Shown: positions 1 to 8,719 of the stretch, piece by piece
Layout: each line of letters opens with the position of its first letter
Numbering within the stretch: the first letter of the stretch is position 1
NCBI RefSeq assembly: GCF_004300825.1
Contig: NZ_CP036250.1
Coordinates: 3,173,001 to 3,237,000, forward strand
Reading direction: 5' to 3'
DNA: 64,000 bases
From: Egicoccus halophilus
GTDB lineage: Bacteria > Actinomycetota > Nitriliruptoria > Nitriliruptorales > Nitriliruptoraceae
Program-made: the position numbers and the translations under genes
The notes under the pieces: generated by a model
What the model was told of the DNA's origin: nothing
The model's database searches: none
Seen by the model: only the letters and a program-made list of their open reading frames with translations

Positions 1-244
1 CGGCGTCCTCCTTGCGGGGCACGGCGACGCGCACGGCGTCGGCACCGGCGGCCTGCGCCGCCGCGATCGCCTGCAGGGTGAGGTCCGCCTCGTGGGTGGG
101 CGTCACGGTCATGGTCTGCACGCTGACCGGCGCGTCCCCACCGACCTCGATCGGGCCGAGGGTGATCTTGCGGGTCGCACGACGGGTCGGGCCGGTGGGT
201 GCCGGCGCCGGCGCGGAGGAGACGATGGGCAGCTGCGTGGTCAC
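1..244 (-). CDS. ispG: IspG, 4-hydroxy-3-methylbut-2-en-1-yl diphosphate synthase, N-terminal part
   Basis: The gene runs off the left edge; only the first 81 codons are present. IspG is an Fe-S enzyme of the MEP isoprenoid pathway. The visible part has the family's opening pattern: a basic stretch (RRATRKITLG), then GGDAPVSVQTMT, then an alternating helix ending in VRVAVP. The GTG at 242-244 is preceded by GGAG at a six-base spacing. It is the last visible gene of the rlmN-dxr-rseP-ispG run, so two MEP enzymes share one transcription unit. A 6-bp hairpin (about 316-330) sits in the gap to rseP. The active-site cysteines lie outside the window. Confidence 0.93.
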   Translation of the reverse strand, partial: MTTQLPIVSSAPAPAPTGPTRRATRKITLGPIEVGGDAPVSVQTMTVTPTHEADLTLQAIAAAQAAGADAVRVAVPRKEDA

Positions 245-344
245 GTGGAACTCCGGACGAACGCGGAGGGCGTCAGGCCGCCACGGTACCCCGGGCGGTT
301 CCGACGGGTTCGGTGCCCGCCCCCGGCGGGATGCCGGGACGCGG

Positions 345-1814
345 TCATCCCGGCAGGCGGATCGGGTTGGTGATGTCCAGCCACAACAACGCCACGAACA
401 CCACGCCGAGGACCGCGAGCACCGGTACCGCGACCGCAGCCACCGCCCGGGGGTCGACGCTGAAGTCCTGCGGCTGTCCCCGGACCCGTCGCACGGCGTT
501 GACGCTGCGCTCGATGCCGAGCACGGCGAGGTGCCCACCGTCGAGCGGCGGGAGCGGCACCAGGTTGAAGATGCCGATGAACACGTTGACCGAGACGATC
601 AGCAGCAGCAGCGTCAGCAGGCCGCGGACCCCGGCGCTGGCCTGTCCGGCCAGCGACGCGGCACCGACCAGCGACACGGCCCCGTCGACGGCGCGGTCCT
701 CGGTGCCCGACGCCTGCGAGAGCAGGTTGGCCAGCCCCGCGGGCGAGAACACGGTGGCCAGGCCGGTCAGCGAGGCCACGAACAGGGTGACGAACCCGAC
801 CGGACCGACGAAGGACTCCTCGATGGCCCGGCTGACCGAGTAGCGCTCGGTGATCTCGGCCGGCAGGAACCCGACCTGACCGATCGTCTCGCCGGACTCC
901 GGATCGGTCGCCTCGGCCGGCGTGATCGTCAGCGCGAGCTCCGCGCCGTCGCGCGACACGACGAACTCGGTGGGCTGACCCGGCCGGTCGCGGATCACCT
1001 CGCGCAGTTCGAGGTAGTCGTCGGACGCCACGCCCTGCACCGCCAGGATCCGGTCACCGGCCTGCAACCCCCCACGGTCGGCGGGCTGTCCCGCGACGAC
1101 CGTGTCCACGGTCGTGCCGATCTCGCCGGTCGGCTGCGGCAGGAACAGGAACATCCCGAGCAGGACGACGATCGCGATCAGGAAGTGCATCACCGATCCG
1201 GCCACGAGCACGATCGCGCGCTGCCAGGCCGGGCGGTCGGCGAAGAAGCGGCCGCGGTCGCCCTCCATGATGCGGTGATGGAGGTCCCCGACCCGGCCGG
1301 TGTCGCTGACCTCGCCGGTGACGACCTCGGCGAACACCGAGCGCGCGAGTCCGAGGTCGCTGCTCGATCCGAGGTTGAGGCGGGTGCGCTGCACGAGGCG
1401 TTCGGTCAGCTCCCGCCCCGCACCGCGTCGGCGCAACTCGTCCTCGAGCCGTCGCCAGGTGTCGGGCGGCAGTCCCTCCCCCACCCCGCTGGCGCCGGCG
1501 GGCACGAGCTCGACCTCGCGGGTGCGGTCCTCGGCCACGGCCGCCGGATCGAAGGCCTGGTCGGCGACCGGCGCCAGCCGCTCGTCGAGCGGGGACATCC
1601 CCTTGATGCTGACGAACCCACCCAGCGGCAGCGCCTTGACGCCGTACTCGGTCTCGCCGCGGCGCGTCGACCACAGCGTGGGACCGAAGCCGAGGAAGTA
1701 CCGCTCGGCCCGCATCCCGAACCAGCGGGCGGTCAGGAAGTGACCGGCCTCGTGGATCATGATCGCCACGATGATGCTCACGACGAACACGGTGATGGCG
1801 GTTCCACCGCTCAT
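345..1814 (-). CDS. rseP: RseP-type site-2 membrane metalloprotease (M50)
   Basis: This is an inner-membrane zinc protease that cuts transmembrane anti-sigma factors or other membrane segments (family knowledge). The zinc motif HEAGH is at residues 21-25 in the first membrane helix. A PDZ domain lies around residues 225-300, and the second metal site NLVPLPPLDGG is near the C terminus, followed by more membrane helices. The 489-residue length exceeds the roughly 400-450 usual for actinobacteria, because about 110 charged residues separate the first helix pair from the second membrane segment (about 75-190). Its ATG overlaps the dxr stop by four bases (ATGA), so the two are translationally coupled. 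ispG follows downstream. Confidence 0.95.
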   Translation of the reverse strand: MSGGTAITVFVVSIIVAIMIHEAGHFLTARWFGMRAERYFLGFGPTLWSTRRGETEYGVKALPLGGFVSIKGMSPLDERLAPVADQAFDPAAVAEDRTREVELVPAGASGVGEGLPPDTWRRLEDELRRRGAGRELTERLVQRTRLNLGSSSDLGLARSVFAEVVTGEVSDTGRVGDLHHRIMEGDRGRFFADRPAWQRAIVLVAGSVMHFLIAIVVLLGMFLFLPQPTGEIGTTVDTVVAGQPADRGGLQAGDRILAVQGVASDDYLELREVIRDRPGQPTEFVVSRDGAELALTITPAEATDPESGETIGQVGFLPAEITERYSVSRAIEESFVGPVGFVTLFVASLTGLATVFSPAGLANLLSQASGTEDRAVDGAVSLVGAASLAGQASAGVRGLLTLLLLIVSVNVFIGIFNLVPLPPLDGGHLAVLGIERSVNAVRRVRGQPQDFSVDPRAVAAVAVPVLAVLGVVFVALLWLDITNPIRLPG

Positions 1815-3004
1815 GTCGAACCTCCGTCGACGCTCGGCGAGACGTTGCGCGGCTGGCCGGCGAAGCGCCGCGCCCAGGCGTCGGCGGCAAGCACGTCGTC
1901 CAGGTCCCGCGGGTGACCTGGCGAGGTCGCCCCCCAGGCCTCGAGGGTGCGCTCGACCAGCTCGGGGATGGCGAGGAAGCCGAGCCGACCGGCGAAGAAG
2001 TGGTCCACGGCGACCTCGTTGGCGGCGTTGAGGACGGCCGGCCAGGTCCCGCGGCGCCGTCCGGCGAACTCGGCCAGGTCCAGGGCACGGAACGTCTCGC
2101 GGTCGACCGGCTCGAACGTCAGCTGTGACGGCTGCGTCCAGTCACAGGCGGTGAACGCGTGCGGGAGCCGCTCCGGCCAGGCCAGCGCGAGCTGGATCGG
2201 CAGGCGCATGTCGGGCGGCGAGAGCTGCGCGAGCGTGGAGCCGTCGACGAACTCGACCATCGAGTGCACCACCGACTGGGGATGGACCACGACGTCGAGC
2301 CGGTCCCACGGGATGCCGAACAGCTCGTGGGCCTCGATCAGCTCGTGTCCCTTGTTCATCAGGGTCGCCGAGTTGCAGGTGATGACCGGCCCCATCGCCC
2401 AGGTCGGGTGCGCCAGGGCGTCGTCGACGGTGACCTCGCGCAACTCGTCGGCGGTGCGGCCCCGGAACGGTCCGCCGCTGGCGGTGAGCACGAGCCGGCC
2501 GACCTCGTCGCGACGTCCGCCACGCAGGCACTGCGCGAGGGCCGAGTGCTCCGAGTCGACGGGGACGAGGTGGCTCTCGCGACCACCGGCGGCCTCGGCG
2601 GCCGCGACCACCAGCTCGCCACCGACGATCAGGCTCTCCTTGTTGGCGAGCCCGACGGGCGTGCCGGCGTGCAGGGCGGCCAGCGTCGGCTCGAGACCGA
2701 CGGCGCCGGTGATGCCGTTGAGCACCAGGTCGGCGTCGAGGCGCGCGAGTTCGGCGACCCCCGCGGTGCCGTCGAGCACCTCGAGGTCGGGACGCTCGGC
2801 ACGCAGGGTGCGGGCCGCCTCGACGTCGGCGAGGGCGACCGTGCGCACCCCGAGGTCGCGTGCCTGGGCCGACACGGCGGCGGCGTCGCGTCCGGCGGCG
2901 AGCCCGACGACCTCGAAGCGCTCGGGATGGGCGCGCACGACCTCGAGGGCCTGCGTGCCGATCGAGCCGGTGGCGCCGAGCAGGACCACGCGACGGCGGG
3001 TCAC
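1811..3004 (-). CDS. dxr: 1-deoxy-D-xylulose 5-phosphate reductoisomerase
   Basis: The enzyme performs the first committed step of the MEP pathway, NADPH- and metal-dependent conversion of DXP to 2-C-methyl-D-erythritol 4-phosphate in the cytosol. The N terminus carries the dinucleotide-binding motif LLGATGSIGTQAL. The middle holds the substrate-binding blocks around ASGGPFRG and HPTWAMG, then the helix pattern MNKGHELIEAHELF and VHPQSVVHSMVE. The 397 residues are typical. It starts with GTG overlapping the rlmN stop (GTGA) and ends overlapping the rseP start, so it sits in a tightly coupled operon with rlmN, rseP and ispG. Confidence 0.97.
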   Translation of the reverse strand: MTRRRVVLLGATGSIGTQALEVVRAHPERFEVVGLAAGRDAAAVSAQARDLGVRTVALADVEAARTLRAERPDLEVLDGTAGVAELARLDADLVLNGITGAVGLEPTLAALHAGTPVGLANKESLIVGGELVVAAAEAAGGRESHLVPVDSEHSALAQCLRGGRRDEVGRLVLTASGGPFRGRTADELREVTVDDALAHPTWAMGPVITCNSATLMNKGHELIEAHELFGIPWDRLDVVVHPQSVVHSMVEFVDGSTLAQLSPPDMRLPIQLALAWPERLPHAFTACDWTQPSQLTFEPVDRETFRALDLAEFAGRRRGTWPAVLNAANEVAVDHFFAGRLGFLAIPELVERTLEAWGATSPGHPRDLDDVLAADAWARRFAGQPRNVSPSVDGGST

Positions 3005-4161
3005 GGACGCGGTCCGTCGGGAACCTGGAGCAGGTCCACACGGTCCGCCGCCCCGACGGCGGCCGGCAGTCGACTGCCGGCGCCGAGCGTGTACGTGGCC
3101 AACAGCTGCCCGCAGGCGGCGTCGGCGTCACGTCCGCGGGTGTCGCGCAGGGTGATCTCCACCCCACCGCGACGGACCCGGTCGACGAACGCCCTGGTGC
3201 GCCCTCGCGAGGGTTCCTTCCAGCGCACGCCCGGGGTCGGGTTCATCGGGATCACGTTGACGTGGGCGCGCAGGCGGCGGGCGATGCGGGCCAGCTCGTC
3301 GGCCTGGCGGTCGTCGTCGTTGACGTCGCCGATCAGGCACCACTCGATGGTGACACGCCGGTTGGTGCGCTCGCGGTACTCGCGCACGGTCGCCTCGAGC
3401 TCGGCCAGCGGATGGCTGACGTTGACCGGCACGAGCTCGTCGCGCAGGTCGTCGGTGGCGGCGTGCAGGCTCACCGCCAGCGTCAACGGCAGACCGAGGT
3501 CGGCGAGCTTGCGGATGCCCGGGACCAGCCCGACCGTGGAGACGGTGATGCCACGCGCCGAGAGGTTGAAGCCGTCGGGGTCGTGCAGCCAACGCACCGT
3601 CGCCAACGTCGCCGACAGGTTGGCCAGCGGCTCCCCCATGCCCATGAAGACCACGTTCGTGACGTGGTCGGGGGCGCCGTCGGGGATCTGCTGGTCGCCG
3701 ATGCCGCCGCCGCGCAGCGCCGCGTCGGCGACCACGACCTGGCGCACGACCTCGCCCGCGGTGAGCTGACGCCGGAACCCGGCCTGGCCGGTCGCGCAGA
3801 ACGGGCAGCCCATGGCACAACCGGCCTGGGTGGAGATGCACACCGTCGCACGCTTCGGGTAGAGCATCAGGACGGTCTCGATCGCCTCACCGTCCGGGTA
3901 GCGCAGCAGCAGCTTGTGGGTGTGGCCGTCGTCGGCGACGGTGTGCGCGACGAGCTCGGGTCGGGCGGGTGCGAAGCGCTCGGCGAGCTGCTCGCGCAAC
4001 GCCACGGGCAGGTCGGTCATCTCCTGTGGGTCGTCGATGCCACGCACCAGCCAGGCGTGCAGCTGGTCGGCGCGGTAGCGCGGCTGGTCGAGGTCGGCCA
4101 GCAACGCGGTCAGCTCGTCACGCGAGAGCGCGTACGGGTCGACGGCGGCGGACTCGGACAC
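3001..4161 (-). CDS. rlmN: RlmN, 23S rRNA A2503 / tRNA A37 C2-methyltransferase
   Basis: This radical-SAM enzyme methylates C2 of adenine in 23S rRNA and some tRNAs. The Fe-S cluster cysteines are visible as C115-X3-C119-X2-C122 in QAGCAMGCPFCATG. The conserved near-C-terminal cysteine that forms the methyl-transfer intermediate is in RDADAACGQL. Length (386 residues) is normal. The GTG start at 4159-4161 is preceded by GAGGT about nine bases upstream. It is the first gene of the rlmN-dxr-rseP-ispG unit, with a promoter-like TACCCT box about 55 bases upstream. Confidence 0.96.
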   Translation of the reverse strand: MSESAAVDPYALSRDELTALLADLDQPRYRADQLHAWLVRGIDDPQEMTDLPVALREQLAERFAPARPELVAHTVADDGHTHKLLLRYPDGEAIETVLMLYPKRATVCISTQAGCAMGCPFCATGQAGFRRQLTAGEVVRQVVVADAALRGGGIGDQQIPDGAPDHVTNVVFMGMGEPLANLSATLATVRWLHDPDGFNLSARGITVSTVGLVPGIRKLADLGLPLTLAVSLHAATDDLRDELVPVNVSHPLAELEATVREYRERTNRRVTIEWCLIGDVNDDDRQADELARIARRLRAHVNVIPMNPTPGVRWKEPSRGRTRAFVDRVRRGGVEITLRDTRGRDADAACGQLLATYTLGAGSRLPAAVGAADRVDLLQVPDGPRP

Positions 4162-4216
4162 GTTTCACGACCTCGGACAGCGGGCGATCGACGACGTGGG
4201 ACCACGCCGAGCCAGC

Positions 4217-4222
4217 AGGGTA
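4217..4222 (-). promoter_or_regulatory. Putative -10 box for the rlmN operon
   Basis: On the minus strand these bases read TACCCT, matching the TAnnnT -10 form used repeatedly in this window. A start about seven bases downstream would give a leader of roughly 50 bases carrying the rlmN ribosome-binding site. The 193-base gap to cdsA (4162-4354) holds nothing else I can identify. Confidence 0.45.
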
Positions 4223-4354
4223 CGACAGCCGACCACGTGTGGCACCGCGTCGTCGCCCGGCGACGACCGCGAGGCGCGAAGCGCGGTGGCGCGCCGGGCG
4301 GCGGGGACCACCCGCTCCCCCACCCTGCCGACGAGCGGCCGCCAGCAGCGCGGG

Positions 4355-5227
4355 TCAGACCAGCAGTTCCACGACGTAGTAGCCGACGGGGAGGGCCAGC
4401 AGGATGCCGTCGACCCGGTCGAGCACGCCGCCGTGGCCGGGGAGCACCTCGCCGAGGTCCTTCACGCCGAGGTCGCGCTTGATCATCGACTCGGTCAGGT
4501 CGCCGACGAACGAGGCCACGCCGCAGGCGGCACCCAGGACGGCGGCGGTCTGCCAGGTGAACAGCCCACCGAATCGCGGCAGCAGCACGGCCAGCAGCAC
4601 GACGCAGGTCAGCACGCCGCCGAGCAGCCCCTCCCAGGTCTTGTTGGGGCTGACCGAGGGCGCGATCCGGTGGCGACCGACGGCGACCCCGAAGGCGTAC
4701 CCGCCGATGTCGGTGAAGATGGCCGCGCCGACGACGGCGAACCCGACGAGCGTCCCGCCGCTGGGCCGGTTGACGAGCAGGACGGCGTAGGAGGCCAGGA
4801 AACCCACCCACAACCCGAGCAGGGTGGTGACCCCCAGCGTGCGCACGACGTCCTGGCGTCCACCGTCGGCGAGCTGGGCGAGGATGCCGCCGACGAGCAG
4901 CACGGCGACGCCGACGGCCTGGCCGGCGTGCCCGGCCTGGTACGCGCCGAACAGCATCACGAGGGTGGCCACGACGGCGACCGCGACCTCGAGGTGCAGG
5001 TCGACGGTGCGCAGGACCCGTCCGGTCTCCACGTAGCCGATGACGGTCAGGCCACCGACGACGATCGTGAAGGCGGCCGGGTGCCACACCAGCGAGCCGA
5101 GGAAGAGGAAGGCGAGCAGCGCCCCGACGGCGATCGCCTGCGGCAGATCGCGTCCGCCGACGATGCGTCGACGCGTCGTCGAGGACGGGCTGGTGCCGTC
5201 CGACGACGGTTCGGTGGCGTCCGACAC
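4355..5227 (-). CDS. cdsA: Phosphatidate cytidylyltransferase
   Basis: CdsA is an integral membrane enzyme that makes CDP-diacylglycerol from phosphatidate and CTP, the precursor of all major phospholipids. The protein has about seven hydrophobic segments and ends in the family signature: SMIKRDLGVKDLG followed by PGHGGVLDRVDG (near residues 245-275). SPNKTWEGLLGG, the second conserved block, precedes it. The first 30 residues are polar. The GTG start lies four bases after the frr stop, so it is cotranscribed with frr. Length of 290 residues is typical. Confidence 0.96.
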   Translation of the reverse strand: MSDATEPSSDGTSPSSTTRRRIVGGRDLPQAIAVGALLAFLFLGSLVWHPAAFTIVVGGLTVIGYVETGRVLRTVDLHLEVAVAVVATLVMLFGAYQAGHAGQAVGVAVLLVGGILAQLADGGRQDVVRTLGVTTLLGLWVGFLASYAVLLVNRPSGGTLVGFAVVGAAIFTDIGGYAFGVAVGRHRIAPSVSPNKTWEGLLGGVLTCVVLLAVLLPRFGGLFTWQTAAVLGAACGVASFVGDLTESMIKRDLGVKDLGEVLPGHGGVLDRVDGILLALPVGYYVVELLV

Positions 5228-5231
5228 GGGC

Positions 5232-5792
5232 TCAGACCTCGAGGAGGTCCTTCTCCTTCTGTTCGAGCAGCTTGTCGATCTTGGCGACGTGCTGGGCGGT
5301 GAGCTCCTCGAGCTGCTTGGCGTAGCGGTCGTGCTCGTCCTGGCCCACCTCGCCGCTGTCCTCGAGCTTCTGCATCTGGTCGCGGGCGTTGCGGCGCACG
5401 TTGCGCACGGCGACCTTGCCGTCCTCGGCGGCCTGCTTGGCCATGCGGATGAAGTCCTTGCGCCGTTCCTCGGTGAGCTCGGGGAACACGCACCGGATGG
5501 TCCCGCCGTCGGAGGACGGGTTCAGGCCGAGGTCGGACTCGCGGATCGCCTTCTCGATCTGGTTGACCGAGCCCTTGTCGAACGGGTTGACGACGAGGAT
5601 CCGCGGTTCGGGCACCGAGAAGTTCGCGAGCTGCTGCAGGGGGGTCGGCGCGCCGTAGTAGTCGACCTGGATGCGATTGAGCAGCTGGGGGTTCGCGCGG
5701 CCGGTACGGATCGAGCCGAAGTCCTGGCCGACCTTGTCCACCGCCTGGTCCATCCGGTACTCGGCGTCGAGGGCGATGTCGTCGAGGCTCAT
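5232..5792 (-). CDS. frr: Ribosome recycling factor
   Basis: RRF works with EF-G to split post-termination ribosomes. The 186-residue protein has the full family pattern: an N-terminal helix, IRTGRANPQLLNRIQVDYYG, the beta domain with TPLQQLANFSVPEPRILVV, and the C-terminal helix rich in Glu and Lys. It starts with ATG at 5790-5792. pyrH lies 79 bases upstream and cdsA directly downstream, the normal actinobacterial order. A TACGAT box at 5830-5835 could give it a promoter of its own. Confidence 0.98.
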   Translation of the reverse strand: MSLDDIALDAEYRMDQAVDKVGQDFGSIRTGRANPQLLNRIQVDYYGAPTPLQQLANFSVPEPRILVVNPFDKGSVNQIEKAIRESDLGLNPSSDGGTIRCVFPELTEERRKDFIRMAKQAAEDGKVAVRNVRRNARDQMQKLEDSGEVGQDEHDRYAKQLEELTAQHVAKIDKLLEQKEKDLLEV

Positions 5793-5871
5793 GGGTGTCC
5801 CTGTCGTGTGCGGGCGGGCTCGCCCGGCGATCGTAGGTGTCGTGGAGCGGTCGCGGTCGCCGCGGCGCCGG

Positions 5872-6606
5872 TCACTCCCGCTCGGCGGTCACCAGCGTGC
5901 CGACCGGTTCGCCCCTCACGACCCGGCGGATGTTGCCCTCGCACAGCAGCTCGAAGACCACGATCGGCATGCCGTTGTCCATGCACAGCGAGATGGCGGT
6001 GGCGTCCATCACCCCGAGGCCCTGGTTGAGCGCCGACATCGCGGCGATCTCGTCGTAGCGGGTGGCGTCGGGGTTGACCTTGGGGTCGCTGTCGTAGACG
6101 CCGTCGACGCCGGTCCCCTTGAGGATGGCCTCGGCACCGATCTCCAGTGCCCGCTGCGCGGCCGTGGTGTCGGTGGTGAAGTAGGGCGCGCCGAGGCCGG
6201 CCGCGAAGATGACGACGCGGCCCTTCTCGAGGTGGCGCATGGCGCGACGCCGGATGTAGGGCTCGGCGAGTTCCTGCATCGACACGGCGGACTGCACCCG
6301 GGTCTCGGCACCGGCCTTCTCGAGCGCGTCCTGCAGGGCGAGGGCGTTGATGACGGTGGCGAGCATGCCCATGTGGTCGGCGCTGCTGCGGTCCATGCCG
6401 GTCGCGGACAGCGAGTTGCCACGGAAGATGTTGCCGCCACCGACGACGATGCCGATCTCGGTGCCGTCGGAGGCCTGCAGGTCGGCGATCTCCCGGGCGA
6501 CCTGGCGGACGATCGACGGGTCGATGCCGCCCTTGACCTTCGGGTCGGAGAACGCCTCGCCGGAGAGCTTCAGGAGCACGCGCTTGTAGGGGGTGCGGTT
6601 GGTCAC
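5872..6606 (-). CDS. pyrH: UMP kinase
   Basis: PyrH phosphorylates UMP to UDP with ATP and, as a hexamer of the amino-acid-kinase fold, is commonly controlled by UTP and GTP. Diagnostic blocks are [12 protein letters not shown] at the N terminus, [12 protein letters not shown], and the uridylate-binding [20 protein letters not shown]. Length is 244 residues. The GTG start at 6604-6606 has GGGAG six bases upstream and a TAGGCT promoter box further up, so it can be transcribed separately from tsf. Confidence 0.97.
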   Translation of the reverse strand: MTNRTPYKRVLLKLSGEAFSDPKVKGGIDPSIVRQVAREIADLQASDGTEIGIVVGGGNIFRGNSLSATGMDRSSADHMGMLATVINALALQDALEKAGAETRVQSAVSMQELAEPYIRRRAMRHLEKGRVVIFAAGLGAPYFTTDTTAAQRALEIGAEAILKGTGVDGVYDSDPKVNPDATRYDEIAAMSALNQGLGVMDATAISLCMDNGMPIVVFELLCEGNIRRVVRGEPVGTLVTAERE

Positions 6607-6642
6607 GACAGGCTCCCGGTCGGCAGGGCTGGCCGGGTCGAC

Positions 6643-6648
6643 AGCCTA
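6643..6648 (-). promoter_or_regulatory. Putative -10 box (TAGGCT) for pyrH
   Basis: On the minus strand these bases read TAGGCT. Transcription would start near 6636, giving a leader of about 30 bases that contains the GGGAG ribosome-binding site of pyrH. It lies just downstream of the tsf terminator hairpin. Confidence 0.5.
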
Positions 6649-6691
6649 GCGACCACCACCGGTCCGCCCGGACGGCCGCGCGCCGACGCGC

Positions 6692-6722
6692 GACGCCCCC
6701 GGCGAGCGGAGCCGGGGGCGTC
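6692..6722 (-). terminator. Hairpin terminator after tsf
   Basis: A perfect 12-bp stem (GACGCCCCCGGC paired with GCCGGGGGCGTC) closes a seven-base loop 25 bases past the tsf stop. There is no T-tract, as with the other hairpins in this window. Confidence 0.7.
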
Positions 6723-6746
6723 GTGGTTGCGTGGGAACGCGACGGG

Positions 6747-7358
6747 TCAGGCGCCGACCTCGTAGCGGGCGAAGCGAGCGACCTCGATCTTCTCCCCGAG
6801 GATGCCCTGCACGTCGACGATCTTCTGCTGGACGGTCTTGTCGGGGTCCAGGACGAAGGGCTGGTTGAGCAGCACCCAGTCCTCGTAGACCTTCTTGACC
6901 TTGCCCTCGACGATCCGGTCGACGATGTTCTCGGGCTTGCCCTGCTCGAGCGCTTCCTTGCGGGCGAACTCCTTCTCCTTCTCGAGGAGCGCGGGGTCCA
7001 CCTGGTCCTCGCGGACGACCATGGGCTTCACGGCCGCGATGTGCATCGCGAGGTCCTTGGCGAGCTTCTGGAACTGCTCGTTCTTGGCCACGAAGTCGGT
7101 CTCGCACGACAGCTGCAGCATCACGCCGACCTTGGGCGGCATGCCCGGGGTCGGGGTGTGCAGGTAGGCGTGGACGAAGCCCTCGGACGCGGTGCGCTCG
7201 GCGGCGCGGGCGTCCATCTTGGCACCGGTGCGCTCGCGGACGAGCTCGGCGGCCTTCTCGAAGTTCCCGTCGGCGTCGTCGAGGGCCTTCTTGCAGGCCA
7301 TCATCGGCGCGTTGGTGAGCTCGCGCAGCTTCTTGACGTCAGCAGCGGTCACGGCCAC
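6747..7358 (-). CDS. tsf: Elongation factor Ts, short form
   Basis: EF-Ts recycles EF-Tu by exchanging GDP for GTP. The N-terminal UBA-like domain and its signature are clear (VKKLRELTNAPMMACKKAL), followed by the core block with SCETDFVAKN. I chose the GTG at 7356-7358 because it gives the canonical MAVTAADVKK start and has GGAAGGA about six bases upstream. Upstream in-frame codons only read through the end of the rpsB repeat region. The protein is 203 residues, similar to the short EF-Ts of Thermus and clearly shorter than the roughly 270-280 residues of Streptomyces. Confidence 0.95.
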   Translation of the reverse strand: MAVTAADVKKLRELTNAPMMACKKALDDADGNFEKAAELVRERTGAKMDARAAERTASEGFVHAYLHTPTPGMPPKVGVMLQLSCETDFVAKNEQFQKLAKDLAMHIAAVKPMVVREDQVDPALLEKEKEFARKEALEQGKPENIVDRIVEGKVKKVYEDWVLLNQPFVLDPDKTVQQKIVDVQGILGEKIEVARFARYEVGA

Positions 7359-7384
7359 GGCTGTTCCTTCCTGATCCGTCTGGT

Positions 7385-7411
7385 CGGCGTCGCCCAGCGG
7401 GGGCGACGCCG
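7385..7411 (-). other. Hairpin between rpsB and tsf
   Basis: An 11-bp perfect stem (CGGCGTCGCCC with GGGCGACGCCG) closes a five-base loop in the 121-base gap. A second, looser inverted repeat spans 7430-7470. These may attenuate or process the rpsB-tsf transcript; which is not visible. Confidence 0.5.
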
Positions 7412-7479
7412 GCGTACATGTGCAGGGCGGCGACGCCGGCGGCCGTCGGGGAACGGGACACCGGCGTCGCGAGGCGACT

Positions 7480-8490
7480 TCAGGCGCCGGTGCTGCCGTC
7501 CTCGGCAGGGGCGTCCGCCGCGGGGGCGTCGGAAGCCGGAGCATCGGCAGCAGGAGCGTCGGAAGCCGGAGCGTCGGAAGCCGGAGCGTCGGCAGCAGGA
7601 GCGTCGGCAGCAGGAGCGTCGGCAGCAGGGGCGTTGGCCCCCGGGGCGTCGCCGGCGCTGGCCTTGCTGGCCTGCTCCTGGGCCTGCTGGCGCTCGAGCT
7701 CGATCTCCCACTCCGCCTTGGGCTCGGAGACGTCGAGGCCGCCACCGGCGGACGCGGCCGCCTGCATGGCCTGCACACGCAGCTCCTCGTCGGGCGAGCG
7801 CGACGCCCGGAGCAGCAGCCCGTCGGCGCACGCGTCGGCGATGATGCGGGTCAACAGCGCAGAGCTGCGGATCGCGTCGTCGTTGCCGGGGATCGGGTAC
7901 TGGACCAGATCGGGGTCGCAGTTGGTGTCGAGGATGCCGACCACCGGGATCTTGAGGCGGTTGGCTTCCTTGACCGCGATCTCCTCGATGACGGTGTCGA
8001 CGACCCAGATCGCGTCGGGCAGCTTGCCCATCTCGCGGATGCCGCCGAGGGTGTTCTGCAGCTTCTCGTGCTCACGATTGAGCTGCAGGACCTCCTTCTT
8101 GGGCAGCAGTTCGAAGGTGCCGGAGGCCTCCATGGCCTCGAGCTCCTTGAGCCGGGCGACGCGGCCCTTGATGGTCTGGAAGTTGGTGAGCATGCCGCCC
8201 ATCCAACGTTCCGTGACGTAGGGCATGCCGACGCGGTTGGCCTGCCACTCGATGGTTTCCTGGGCCTGCTTCTTGGTGCCCACGAACATCACGGTGCCAC
8301 CCTTGGCGACGAGGTCGCGCGTGAAGGAGTAGGCCCGTTCGATGTATCCGACGGTCTGGCGCAGGTCGATGACGTAGATGCCGTTGCGCTCGCCGTAGAT
8401 GAAGCGACGCATCTTGGGGTTCCAGCGCCGGGTCTGGTGTCCGAAGTGGACACCGGCCTCGAGCAGCTGGCGCATGGTGACGACGGCCAC
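7480..8490 (-). CDS. rpsB: Ribosomal protein S2 with repeat-encoded C-terminal tail
   Basis: S2 binds late to the 30S head and helps recruit S1. The core is canonical, from [22 protein letters not shown] through [14 protein letters not shown] to [27 protein letters not shown]. The GTG at 8488-8490 is chosen because it has AGAGG seven bases upstream. The 336-residue protein is longer than the usual 230-300. The last ~85 residues form a low-complexity tail, mostly xDAPA units, encoded by nine 15-bp tandem repeats. tsf follows downstream, as usual. Confidence 0.96.
   Translation of the reverse strand: MAVVTMRQLLEAGVHFGHQTRRWNPKMRRFIYGERNGIYVIDLRQTVGYIERAYSFTRDLVAKGGTVMFVGTKKQAQETIEWQANRVGMPYVTERWMGGMLTNFQTIKGRVARLKELEAMEASGTFELLPKKEVLQLNREHEKLQNTLGGIREMGKLPDAIWVVDTVIEEIAVKEANRLKIPVVGILDTNCDPDLVQYPIPGNDDAIRSSALLTRIIADACADGLLLRASRSPDEELRVQAMQAAASAGGGLDVSEPKAEWEIELERQQAQEQASKASAGDAPGANAPAADAPAADAPAADAPASDAPASDAPAADAPASDAPAADAPAEDGSTGA
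7511..7645 (-). repeat. Nine tandem 15-bp repeats inside rpsB
   Basis: Nine in-frame 15-bp units, mostly GCGTCGGCAGCAGGA or GCGTCGGAAGCCGGA on the plus strand, encode five-residue A/S-DAPA steps of the S2 tail. The two versions alternate irregularly, which suggests recent duplication and exchange. Unit number can vary without breaking the frame. Confidence 0.9.
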
Positions 8491-8692
8491 GAAGGATCCT
8501 CTCGGGTTCGGTTCGGCCTCCGCTCGCGTCCTCCGGGGCCGTGGTCGCGCGTGGGCGCGGCGACGGCGACGAGATCCGACCCACCCCGTGGACGTCACGG
8601 GGCACCGGGGTCGCCCGTCGGCGAGCGTGTGGAATGAAATGATGGGAACGAAACGAGGCGGACCCACCGTGTGGTGGACCCGCACGCCCGGG

Positions 8693-8698
8693 AGGGTA
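8693..8698 (-). promoter_or_regulatory. Putative -10 box (TACCCT) for rpsB-tsf
   Basis: The minus strand reads TACCCT. Transcription starting near 8686 would give a leader of about 195 bases before the S2 start. The leader contains a small CCACC/GGTGG hairpin near 8664-8677. A long S2 leader would fit autogenous control, but no known S2-binding motif is recognised. Confidence 0.4.
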
Positions 8699-8719
8699 GC
8701 CGCTGGGCGGGTGGCGCGT

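Noticed and set aside
7511-7645. CRISPR-like array
   Set aside because: The repeats are contiguous 15-bp units without spacers and are coding (S2 tail).
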